From the NCBI GenBank assembly GCA_027946365.1, contig JAPEUQ010000008.1, positions 1,426,001 through 1,490,000 on the forward strand: a DNA stretch of 64,000 nt. Direction: 5' to 3'. The translations under genes were made by a program, and so were the position numbers. This DNA is from Kalmusia sp. IMI 367209 (Eukaryota; Ascomycota; Dothideomycetes; Pleosporales; Didymosphaeriaceae). The notes under the pieces are model-generated. The model ran no database searches, had not been told where the DNA came from, and worked only from the letters and a program-made list of their open reading frames with translations. Of the stretch, positions 21,761 to 32,608 are shown in pieces (position 1 is the first letter of the stretch; each line of letters begins with the position of its first letter).

Positions 21761-22770
21761 TCAAACCAACCATTTACTCTCAACCCACTTCAGCTCCTCC
21801 TTCAACCAGTCTTCCTCATCTTCCTTCAAATCTACATCGAAACCATGCTCACCATTGCCTTGATACGCAAGCCTAATCTCCACATCCGGAATAAACTCCC
21901 TAGTCTTTTCCACAAATTGAACACTATCCTCGAAACTAACGGCAGTATCCTGTAAGGCATGAAAGATTGTGGTAGGCGGCAGGCTCTTAGCATCCTCAAT
22001 CGTAGTGATCGGCCAAAGATGCTTGCCGATGCCGAAGAACTCGTTGAAGCGTCCATGAGCATTGAGTGCGGTAGACAATAGGGTGTGACTCGATTTAAAT
22101 GGATGAGCGGAAGAGATAATGGTCCCAGGCTTTATAAGAATGGAAAGCTTCTCTTCAAGCCATTCCTTAGATGGAGGGGTAAGCCCGAGCACCTTGTCCT
22201 CGGGTGTGCGGCGAGCATAGTTTGTCATTGGATATTGCGCGAGAATGGCTTTGATCTCGCCCTTTGGCCTGGTGAGACCGGACTGTAAGGCCATGTACCC
22301 GCCGGCTGAGTCACCGGATACTAGTAGTCGCTCGTAGTCGATGTCGATGCTAATATTCTGTGAGGCAAAGAATTTGTTGACACCCTTGTCATTGAACCAC
22401 GTCCAGAAATCAGCGAGGTCATCGAGAATGTCAATGCCGCTGGCTTCTGGCACAAGACGGTAATTGGGTAGCACTGTGATGGCGCTGTTGCGGTGCACCA
22501 ATGGAACCCAGAAGGCCGCGATCCAATCTGGAAACAAGGCATCGCCCACAACCTATTATTGTTAGTCTAGGCTCGGAACTTTAACACGAGCTATCTTACT
22601 AGACCACCGCCGTGGAATTTGACTGCGAGAGGATGCTTGCCAGGCTTGAGGTTCTTCGGCACAAGAATGGCGACTTTGATCTCGTGATCGCCGATCTTCT
22701 TGTAATACGTCTCGTAGACGTCGAATGTATCGAAGCGCGTGGCGGCTGTACTGTTGTCGAGAGGTGCCAT
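21761..22770 (-). CDS. Alpha/beta hydrolase fold-3 (HSL-like esterase/lipase)
   Basis: Predicted 320-aa cytosolic serine hydrolase from two exons (22600-22770 and 21761-22552, intron 47 nt). The oxyanion-hole motif is at the exon junction (VKFHGGGLVVGDA, an HGGG motif). The nucleophile elbow is VSGDSAGGYMAL (GDSAG). The late acid and His are probably in FHALQDTAVSFED and YQGNGEHGFDVD. The arrangement matches the hormone-sensitive-lipase branch, which hydrolyses small esters or acyl groups. The physiological substrate is unknown. No signal peptide is visible. Start taken at MAPLDNSTAA, the first ATG in frame upstream of the HGGG exon. Confidence 0.9.
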
Positions 22771-23541
22771 GACTAATGGAGACTTATGCGGGTTTATTTC
22801 GAGATTCTGAGGTAGATCGTAAAAAACGTTGAGGATGATGACGCCAGCAAAAAGTGCTCTGGAGGTCGTTTGCGCAAGACTGGCCGGTTACACGAGCAAG
22901 CGCAACACGCCTACTTATACCCTCTCTCCCCGCCGTTCGTACCAAATCTGTCAAGTACCGCCCTTATCAACATTCCAAATCATCAGACCATGCCACTCGC
23001 CTTTTGTGGCCTTCCTTCGACCGTACCGTATTTGCTTAACGCCGCTCCTTGTTCATGGTGTTGAAAGAGGGAATCTAAGTCTGTGCGTTTGATACACCAT
23101 AGTCGGACCTTGCCAAGACTGGAGATTTGTGCTCGTGCGCTGTTGCAGTAGCGCTTGTGCTGTGCTTTAGCGTGGGACAAGTTTGTCAGCCCGAAGGGCG
23201 GCGCGGAGACGAATTGGGCTTGGTCTCTTGCTCGCTGTCAGCTTCATGATACCTATGGCATAATCCTCTCGGTGACGCGAGCTCTTGTCGCGTGGATTTA
23301 TTGGTCAGATGATCGCGTTCCTTACAATGTGAATTAAATGTCGAACAAGCATGTTTATACGTGATGGATAGATACCCTGCCCTACGTTTTGTCGAATCGC
23401 ACCAGAAGGTGACCAATTCTTTATACCCCACGAAAAACTGAAACATCATCACTCGTCAATGACTATATCACCCCAATGAGACTAATCAAAATAGTATGCT
23501 CGTCATTCAAATGCCTGAAGTAGCAATTTGCCCGTCGTCAC
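22771..23541. other. Intergenic, no gene recognised
   Basis: About 770 bp between the hydrolase start and the GH76 stop (both minus strand). Several short overlapping open frames lack motifs. No RNA gene or repeat recognised. Confidence 0.4.
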
Positions 23542-24915
23542 TTATGCTACTGCCACTGCCGCAACTAGACAGTCCATCGCTGAACTCTGCGTGGAGGCAT
23601 TCGCAGGGTACGCCGGATCAAAAGGCCCTGCCCAACTTATCGACAGCTCATTCCTCTTATTCCGATTCCTCTTCCAAATGCTCCTCGCATTTTTCTCGAA
23701 CAACTCTCTGTATTCATCTCTTGGGCTAACCTCGTGCAGTATAAGTAGATTCCTGACGAATATTCCTTTGAACTGTGACCCATCAGGACCGCAATTAGGC
23801 TCACAAGGATCTCTCAAGATGCCCGATGGAGCGAGTGTGGCGATCGACGCGGTAGCAATTCTATGTGCTGTGTCGATGTACGAGGTATCACCGGTCGCCT
23901 TGCTGAGCTCCACAAGACCACCGAGAACAACGCCCTGATTATACGTCCAGATGGTGCCCCCATTATTCTGGCAAGTCTGCAAATCAAGACCGTCGTTGAT
24001 CGTAGAATTGTCTCGGATCATGCCTGTGCCTTTGAACCAAGCCCACTGCTGCTTAGCTATGGATAGGTATGATGAGCTACTCTCTGCCCGATTCGCAAGT
24101 GAAGCAGCGGTGCTGAAGAAAAGCTCATTGGCGATGGCGTTCACGTAAGTCTGGTTTCTGTCCCACCAGATGCCGCCAATTCCGCCAACATTCTTGCTGC
24201 AGTTTGTCTTGCCAAACACGGCGTGCATATCTTTGAAAATCGACTCAGCTTGGTTAAGGTAGCGACGATTGTTTGTGAGATCGTACGCAGCTATCCAACC
24301 AAGAGCCCACCATCCTTCGTCACTAAAGGACCATTAGTAGTACAGCTTAAGCATATAATCATTGAACATACTCATAATAGCTTTTTTTCTTCATGTTAGC
24401 TGCAGAAGCTATGCGTTTAGCTCGAACTTACCCATTTAAAAAGCCTTTGTAAGTGTGTAGACCAGGTTCTCCATGCTGGTGAATGTATGACAAAGGAAGG
24501 TAAGGCCACCGATCTGTATAGTACGTTTGCATCAAAAATGGAATGTTTCCTTCCCCTACAATCTTCATCATATGCGCGTTGTACCACGGTGCCTTCAAAT
24601 AGGTCTCGGAGATTACACTAGTGATTCTGCTCTTCAGTTTGTCGTCCACAGCCGCAGCTCCGACGAGCATGGTGAGACCTATCCAGATTAACTGACCGAA
24701 TGATGCCATTTACAATATCTTGACGACGAACAATTCGCACTGTTCCACCATCCTGTGCTTGGTATCCAAAGTCCGATGGATGAATTATACCATTGCTGTA
24801 GAGCACCATAGGCAGCTTCAAGGTTGGCTTTAGGGACGTCTCGTGCGATGGCAGCGCATACTGACGGGCTTGCAAGCCCCGCCAGAACAGTGAGTTTGAA
24901 GAGCGTCGTGAGCAT
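23542..24915 (-). CDS. Secreted glycoside hydrolase family 76 (alpha-1,6-mannanase type) with a 9-nt exon
   Basis: Predicted 406 aa with a signal peptide (LFKLTVLAGLASPSVCAA). GH76 enzymes cleave alpha-1,6-mannan backbones, or act in cell-wall mannoprotein anchoring. Four exons: 24732-24915, 24432-24678, 24372-24380 and 23542-24322. The third exon is only 9 nt (CTATTATGA). It supplies the YYD of the catalytic YYDDEGWWALGW motif, so the essential Asp pair (residues 147-148) is built across its 3' intron. Family features visible are QQWYNSSIGLW, GWWNSANCLT, FKGTGMIRD and IWTYNQGVVLGGL. Frame is perfect when the 9-nt exon is included and lost if it is skipped. The gene lies in a block with accessory genes. 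Confidence 0.92.
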
Positions 24916-25903
24916 GATGAGATGAAAACAAGTTTACAAGTCGAATTTTGGGAGCGTGGCCCAGCGTGACTATTTAGTAGCGGGTGTTCTAAGATGACGT
25001 CGATCGGTGGATGCTTGTAAGTCATGAGGAAACATGGTGCATCACATCGGTCTACAAGCTGCGCCGCGTTAGATGCATATTTTCTGTAGGCGAATTGTTT
25101 TGGGAAGGGTTTTCGATATATGCGGGGCACCTGAAAGACAATTAGCTCCTCAAAAGTGTTGTGGATCCTCGACGCCTCGGCATCGGGACGTACGAAGATT
25201 TCCGAATGCTGCCTTAGGTGCATTGGGCTACATTGGGCTAACCTTAATTTACTAGTTTCATGCTCCCCAGTTTCAGCCCATCAGCTTCGTGTATGCGCCA
25301 CTATATCGAAAATCTAAGAGCACAAATCTCTGCAGCCCTGTACAGAAGTACCTTGAGGTTGTTATGACTGAACACGTACGGAATATGTAGATATGTACAG
25401 AAATAGGATGGCGGACTCTGCTATAACAGTATAAGAGGAGGCATATAGAGTCGAACATCTAGTTCGACTATCTATTAGACCTGATCGGGAATGCTAGGCT
25501 TAACCTAGACTAGTAGTAGGTATGGTAGTAGTTTGATAGCGCTATTATAGGCAGCAGTGAAGTGAAATGAAGGGTAGCTGTGAACTCTGTCTACGTCTTC
25601 CAAAGGTCGGAAGACTCGGAAGTTTCCTGTTTATGTCCGTTACATCTGGCATATGAAATACCATGCCGCGGCTTTAATAATTTTTTCCTATCGCGCTACC
25701 CTTGCTCTGCGAATGAAGTAACCGAGTTTCGGCCCCCCAACACAGGCATTCTGATCAGATGCTAAAAGCGTAGACTGCCGATTGGAACAGGAACCCAGCC
25801 ACCACATCCATCAGTCATCGAGACGCGGCTATGCGGCTGCAGGCGATCAACAAAAGCCGGGCGCCTGCACCACCGTGGGTCCACGAAACCATCTTGTGGT
25901 ACC
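24916..25903. other. Intergenic, partly TA/CTAG-rich
   Basis: About 1 kb upstream of GH76 and of the membrane-protein gene. The stretch at about 25440-25560 is rich in CTAG/TAG words like the 20.4-20.9 kb block and may be another small RIP-altered relic. No gene recognised. Confidence 0.4.
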
Positions 25904-27731
25904 ATGGAGGGTCGTAGCCCTTACGAACCCGTTGCGCAAACCACCAGCAAAGACGATGAATCGAAGTACTGCGTATACCGAAATGATGGAGCTGGAATTC
26001 GGAATCTTCTTAAGACATACTCAATTTTCGTGGTGCATTTATCATCCTGCATCCTTTTCGTTGTGTTGATGATGAAATTGGTTGATGGTCGCAATTTTCG
26101 CCCTGGTACACCTCCATCGTCATTCCTCGAAGTCGATGGCCCACTATACCAGACGCAGATGAACGGTCTCATGTCGCTTGCGCTCGTCCTGATTCGCCTC
26201 TTAGCTGCATGTTGCACCGCGCCGATGATATGGACAGTCATTCTTGTCCTACTTGAGAATAGAGGGATGACGCTGCCTGAAATCTCTCGCTTGAACAATT
26301 ACCAAGTGCCAGTTCTACCGAAATTCAGAGCGCGAGGCTGGTGGTGGTTCGGATGGGCCACGCTTGTAGTGCTTCTTTTTATGGCCACCAAACTTCGCCG
26401 CTCCGATTGCGAACTCGTCTCTAGCATGGATTCCGTCCGCGCTCGAACTCGGCGAACCTCAACCATACCCTTTGAATCTTCGGACGAACAATGCGGCTGG
26501 AGAATTTTGGGCGCTTCGAATGCCAGAATGGCAAATGGATAGTTATATGAGATCGGTTGTTCGGACGGGTTCGAGTCCGAGCTACGCTTTCAACACAAGT
26601 AATATTCCCATGCGGAGGTACTTCCCTCGGCCTACGAATATGACGAACAACAGCGTGATAAGCCTCCCACTGCCGTACTTCGACATGAAGATACGTTGGA
26701 TAGACGCGGAAACCGATAACAGGTCACAAAAAATTGCGAACACGACATACTCAGACTACGTGGGCGGGCGAGGCAACGGTGTGAGCAGAACCCCGGCATC
26801 GGTGATCTTGGTGATGGATGAGCCTTGGAACAGAATGGACGACTGGCCGTCAAATGCCACCAAATTTACGGGAGAAAGATTTGTTGCCGTGAGAGTTAAC
26901 GGCTTCGAGGTGAATGATCGCAATGCGGACGGATCCAACGTCACTAAGTGCCCAGATACATCTTCAGAGTTTCCATCCTTGCCGGACTATTCCCGTGCTA
27001 CGGTCCACTACTCAGTCGGAGATGACTGGGGAGATGATTGCTACCAGGTTGGTATTGCAACTATAGAAGCGGGAATCTACCATGGAACCAATTGCAACGT
27101 AATGCTTGTTGGTTCAACCGAAGCTGCGGCTACATGTTCGAGTTCGCGAGACTTTTCTCGGATAGAAGAAGACTGGGTGGCTCCTATAGCAGTGAATATG
27201 CTATCCGAGATAACAAAATCAGCCGTTCAGCTCGAATATACCAGGCCGTGGCTGAATACGTCTATCGAAGAGTATACCACTAGTGTACTGACCATGGCGT
27301 ATCATGCAGCTTGGAGCTCAGCGATAACTTTAGTACAGGTTAAAGAAAACAGTACATATAGAGAAGCGAAGCCAATGGTGCGGGCCAGTGTGGAGAAAGG
27401 GAAGATGTACGCGTGGTTTGCGATGCATTTGACTGTTACCATCGCCGCGTTATTCATATATGTCGCACTCCACTTCTCGACCGTAAAATTCGTTCGCGAT
27501 ACGACGCTCACGCCTCTAAGGTTGGACTTCTTTTCAGTCACGCACCATCCACTATCAAAAGGACTTTGTAACGCGGTAGCCCTCAATGCAGAGGACCATA
27601 AACTTCCAATGGTCAGATTCTACGAGAACAGCAAAGGAAGGGTAGAAGAGCATCAAGGGGGAGAGATCAATATCTGTCGAAGGCGAGTGGTTTTCGTGGA
27701 TGATGTTGGTAGAGAGATTGAGTCAAGCTGA
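25904..27731 (+). CDS. Fungal integral membrane protein of unknown function, frame broken at a T run (26376-26380)
   Basis: The first frame (from 25904) encodes about 160 residues with two membrane segments (IFVVHLSSCILFVVLMMKL and LMSLALVLIRLLAACCTAPM) and the start of a third (WWWFGWATLVVLLF). The conserved-looking continuation (APIANSSLAWIPSALELGEP, then EFWALRMPEWQ) is in another frame and runs to 27731. If the TTTTT at 26376-26380 had four T, the third helix would read VVLLLWPPNF and join smoothly. The second part carries a large ectodomain with several N-glycosylation sites (NMTNNS, NTTYS, NATKF), a last helix (AMHLTVTIAALFIYVALHF) and a cytosolic tail. It resembles uncharacterised multi-pass membrane proteins of Dothideomycetes. 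No function is proposed. Confidence 0.75.
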
Positions 27732-27855
27732 TTTACGACGTTAAGAATGGTTTCGAAATTAGACGAATACATTATACATATCAATTATTCATCAAGGCAG
27801 GTCTCACCACAGGGTGACCTTTCGATTGCCCCCACTATCGTAATATATGATATTG

Positions 27856-30527
27856 CTATAAGATTCGAAAATCCTTTGACGCTCGATCAACGTCTTCTTG
27901 CAGCAAACCAGCGAAACGCTCACCTTCCATATGGCCATAAACAAAGCACTCCCCAACGAGCTGGTATGTGTCATATTGACCATCTATTGTAACAGGCGCA
28001 TCTTCTATGCCACCCTTGAAGCCGTGAACCCGCACCATGTGGTCAAATAGGTTATAACGGCGGGGGAACGTGCGACCAGAAAGGGAGCGTTCGCACCCAG
28101 CATAGTGACATAGGAGATCCCGTGCTCCCTTCTTTACACTTCTCAATATGACAGGGACTGAACAACCAAACAAAATACAGACGATGTCGCCTTCCATAAT
28201 CGTCCGCGAGCCGAATCCAACCGTCTCCGTCTTAGTCGTACAGCGAAAGAATCTACGGCTCCACACAACCGCCTGGACGCGTTTCAGAAACTCAATCACG
28301 GTCGCAGGTTGGCTCTTGTTTGCAAGGAGTTTTGAGGTGCTCAGATCGCCTTCTGCACTGGCCTTAGTTAAAGCTAGCGCACATGCGCGCCGATACCACG
28401 AAGGCGCTGCTTTTCCATGTGGTCCCCGATTGGCAACGAGTGTTCTCCACAGTTGATCTGGCACGCCATGTTCAAGACTGCCCTTCCAACCGAGAATTTT
28501 CAGACCGTCCTCAGCTATTGTGCCTTCAATGACTCTTGAAGATACTGAGCTGAGTCTTCCCAATGTGATCCCCTTTGCAACAAGAAGTCCTGAGAATTTA
28601 GGTTGTCTGCTGAGTCGGGTCTGAAGGAATGTAACAGTCTCGTTCCCCTTGATCATCTCGAAACATGATTTTTGCTTGCATTACTGCGCCTCTAGAGGCA
28701 TCATAGATCTTCCCTGAAGGTTTTCCAACTAACGACTCTCCGTTTATGCGACCAGTGGATCCTAAAGGAGGTCCGTAAGGCGAGTCTTGCGCAAGTCCAA
28801 TCCACGAAGGGCGAAGTGGAATTAAATCCTCGCGCGTTCCAGTAGGCCAATATGCCCAAGCGCGACATATGATATCAAGCGAGCTTTCTTTGAGTAGACA
28901 GTAATCGGTGAAGTCTGCATACACATCTAGGATACTACGAGAGTAGTCTGCATGAATCCTCCACATCGCGGCGTCGTTGGCGAGATGTAGTAGTGCATAG
29001 ATTACATCGCGAGCATCGGAAACTGCGAAAGAAGCCGATGCGAGAACTAGAGACTCTAGATCCATTAATTTAGCGTGTACCGTAGACTCTGTGGTTTTTT
29101 GAAAAGCGTTTCGCGAAAACTCTATAATAGCCATTACTCCGGATGAATTGAGGCCTCCTAGCGCGTCGGGGTCGTAGTGAGCCAATTCTGAATCGCTATA
29201 AATATCTTTGATTTTTTCTAAGCTATTGAAAAATAGCTCGACGGCATCTGCAAAATCAACCCAGCTCAATATATCGTCACCAACGCGAACTGAGAGTCTT
29301 TTTGCACATGCGACTTCTTGTATCACCCATCGTCGAGAGAACCAAGCACGTTGGAGAAGGAGAGGAGAAGGCGACCCAAGAGCGAACGACGGTATCAGAC
29401 GGCCTACAATTGGGCCTACATATTAGCAACCTACTCAAGGATGGGTAATACAGTTTCCAATGATCCTTCAGAAACATAGGGAGGATATGGTCAGATGGGG
29501 GATAAAGAGCGTGTACACACCTGCTGCTTAACGTTGTATGAAATACTCTTAGATTGAGTACCTTCGGCACTAAGTCAACGGCAAGACGAACTGATGAGCC
29601 CTCTTCGTCTGTTTCACCCAGCCAGATGGCAACATTGTAAGCACTTGAGTAGATTGCGGGCATGAATGATATTTGGCGACTTTTTTCTGCGTTGTTGGCC
29701 TGGTTAATACAGATAGCATCAATCCAGAACCACTTATTCTCTTTCTGATGTCGATACCTTCTCAGACCCTGATATAGATTTTTTCGGACAAAAAATGACT
29801 TTGGTCGTGTTCGATTGGCGAGCATTTCGAAAGTATCCTCTGTAATTGTGTCGTCTACATTGGCTGAAACATCTTGAAGGAAGACAGTCTCCGTTGGCGA
29901 ATCAGTACCCCAAGCATAAGAGAGAGCCTGGAAGGCAAGTTCACCACGCTCTAAGGTCATCAGAGAGACTGGTTTGAGAGCGCAGTGTATGGGATCTTGC
30001 CACGCTCCTGGAGCAAGTCGAAGTAAGCGCACCTGGTTTTCGAAAAGTGGTGAATAGTAAAAGTCACCGTTATGTGACATTTCTTGAGAGGGGAAATCGA
30101 TGATGGAACCTCCATGTGTTCTTTCAAATTCTGGCTGAGAGGATCCTGAGTCAGTGATGTCATTTTTGTGGAATTTGAGGTCTGTAGTCCATTCTGTGAA
30201 GTCTAATTGACTTTCTCTTGGACTATCGGGGATCATTGCTGCGTATTCGCGCTCGGTGTGCAGCGGTGGAGAAGGGATCTGATCTTGGAGTGCTTGCTTC
30301 ATGCTGACATGTGCCGCCATAGCCATGGTCGCATTTATGGTCGCACTGTCAGAAAGAGTAGGAAGTGGGATATCTTCCACCAGCTTCCTTTTCGGTGACC
30401 GCGAAGGGCTTGAGTCCTCGTCGGTGTCTCTCTTTCGCTTTTCACCATCTTCATTGCCCTGTGTGCTGTCAATTTCCATCTCCGCGAAATGAAAATCGAG
30501 AGGAGCTAAAACGGCTCTCCAGAGCAA
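27856..30527 (-). CDS. HET-domain protein with embedded C2H2 zinc finger, frame broken at 28645-28648
   Basis: HET proteins mediate heterokaryon incompatibility and cell death in filamentous fungi. A 5' exon (29521-30527) encodes a basic leader (KRKRD, SPKRKLVED) and the HET core: LAFQALSYAWGTDSPTE, KNLYQGLRRYRH, WFWIDAICINQANNAEKSRQ and VAIWLGETDEEG. The frame then changes before QRAWFSRRWVIQEVACAKR. A 55-nt intron, a 14-nt exon and a 36-nt intron (29416-29520) would join them, but this is unusually tight. The next part ends in a stop at 28598 unless one base of the CCCC run at 28645-28648 is surplus; the continuation then is KFSGLLVAKGITLGRL and on to 27856. A C2H2 finger (28024-28110) interrupts the usual HET C-terminal block GDIVCILFGCSVPVILR...LVGECFVYGHMEGE. 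An alternative start is MEIDSTQG at 30479. Confidence 0.82.
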
Positions 30528-31372
30528 TAGCGTAAGTTCCTGGCACTTTGTACATCGTTAGGCTCCAGTGCCAGCTAGGCCGACAAGGCTGGCGATGTTC
30601 CAGAATCGGTTAGCGGATCAGCTTGCCACTTTAGCACAAATGCACGACTTGGCAAAGCTGGTAGGGCTGTGACCCCCTTACCGTGGTGATTTTCTTCCTA
30701 AAAAAAATCTTATTTCTGGCCTCAACAATAGAATGCATGAACCTTTAAATAGAACTAAGACATCGTAGAGGAATTAAGCATGTCAATACTTCGAACCTGG
30801 CCCCTGCTTTATCTAGGTACGGTTTGGCTAATACCGATTGAACCACACAGGCTTGATAACAGATACGATCAGTTTCTAGCTAAGATCACTCATTAATATA
30901 GGTCGTTTACAAATTCGGTTGTAATCTATGGGTTCGTATGTACTGTGCGCAACCTATTACGTCATATCAACTAAACATTACACTTGTGGCTATTTTGTCA
31001 AAGAATATTAGGCAGTGCACCACGTCCCTAATCATGAGTATCGACAACCTTGCAGAATCTGGAAAATATATGATCATTAACAGACTCAACCCATATCCAC
31101 ACATAAATCATATATTTGTATACGATCAACACAATCACAGCTGTAAAGAATACTGAATTATTCAATGGAACAATCTAACATTGAATTAAAGTTAACGTTG
31201 CGAAAACCTCCACGAGAAAGCGCACAAACGCCAAATATTCGTCCCAAAAAAGGCAGAAAGCCGAAAGACCTCATTACCATACAAATTTATCGCTACAAAA
31301 CCTCTGTCGTGAACTCTTAACCTGACCTCAATTGCCTCCCTGATTATCGTTCGATATCATAAAATTTCCGTA
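30528..31372. other. AT-rich intergenic, no gene recognised
   Basis: About 840 bp upstream of the HET gene, moderately AT-rich with many short stops. No motif or RNA gene recognised. It may include repeat remnants. Confidence 0.4.
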
Positions 31373-31585
31373 CTATCGCGCGGCGATAGTTGCTCCTCGG
31401 TTTCCGATAACGTCCTCGGAGGCTCCTCTTGATCTGCTCGGTGTGCGCGCGGCGCTTGTAGAGAGGCGACCACGACTTGCGCTCATGCTTGTGCGTGCCG
31501 ACCGTGCGGTGCTGACTTTGCGGGCTGGTGGCTCTCCATACGGGATGCCGGCAATGTGCTTGCGGGAGAAGATGTTGCAGCCCAT
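31373..31585 (-). CDS. Possible small Arg/Ser-rich protein (70 aa)
   Basis: A short open frame that starts MGCNIFSRKHIAGIPYGEPP and becomes Arg/Ser/Thr/Ala-rich. The MGC start could be N-myristoylated and palmitoylated (inference). Its local base composition is more coding-like than its surroundings and it stands alone between larger genes. No domain recognised. It may be a chance frame. Confidence 0.3.
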   Translation of the reverse strand: MGCNIFSRKHIAGIPYGEPPARKVSTARSARTSMSASRGRLSTSAARTPSRSRGASEDVIGNRGATIAAR

Positions 31586-32608
31586 TTTAACAGTGTTGGT
31601 GAAGTTGTTGCAAGACTAATTCTGATGTAGAAAGAACTTTGAGTTGCTAGGGTATTTTCTACTACTTTATACCGCTCGATTGACTGACTTTCGATGCGTC
31701 TGTTGGAGAAAAAATTTGTAATGGTTTAAATGTTCAATTGAAGTGTTGGATGTCGTAAATGTTTTGATATCTATCGAGGAGGAATTTGATCTCATTATAT
31801 ATACCTATCTCCATTCCTTCCGCCATCTCGCGTGGCGGAGCATGCCTTGGCGCAAACGTGCGTTGTGTAGGCTGATGTATTGTCCAAGCACATGACATCG
31901 GCCAATGTGAGGCTAGTGTCTCAGCATCTGTAGATATCGCATGGCACCGCCTGACACACCATGTTCTAGACCTACAGCGAACTTGGCCTAGCGTATCTAG
32001 CGTCTTGGGAAGTGCACGAGTGGCCACTTGGGTGAGGGCGGAGCATCTTAGCGCTGGCGGAGCGGAGACTTTAGAGGGGCGGAGTGTTACGTCACCAGTT
32101 AGATGCCACTTGGCAATGAAAACTTCTTGGGAATTCTAGTATTATGGTGTTGAGATATCAGGACTTATGACGTCGGCCATGATCGAGAAGTTCGTCCGCC
32201 CCACCTGCCAAGATGCCGCGTGGAATGACTGGCGAAAGCGCACCTAACAGATATCCAAGAACATTCCAGCACTATATTCATGATAGATGGAAAGTACGAG
32301 GTCTGTCTAGACGGGTAACAAGTACTCGGAGACATGTTCTGCGGTGTAAAATTATAGTAACAATCGAGCATCGTGCTTCTTCTCGATATTGACGAGGTCG
32401 ACCTTCAGTAGATACGGTCCCCACGCACAAGCTTCTAATACAACGATAAACGTATATTCCATAAAACAGTGACTGAAAGGATAAACTCCCAAAGCATTAG
32501 CGAAGTACAAGGTACACGTAGGCACAACGTGAGTCTGGAGCCATTCACTGTGGAGTAAATTATTCTAGAATACAAATACATATCTGAGCATGTGTTAAGT
32601 TGCATCAC
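31586..32608. other. Intergenic, no gene recognised
   Basis: About 1 kb downstream (3') of the NLR-type gene. An open frame at 31734-32027 has no motif. Nothing else seen. Confidence 0.4.

Noticed and set aside
24618..25223. Minus-strand 201-codon frame overlapping the GH76 first exons
   Set aside because: It reads the GH76 exon 1-intron-exon 2 sequence in a different frame and has no motif. The GH76 model explains the DNA.
26560..26585. tRNA-like B box (GGGTTCGAGTCC)
   Set aside because: It lies inside the coding sequence of the membrane protein (VVRTGSSPSYAF). No A box or cloverleaf can be drawn around it.
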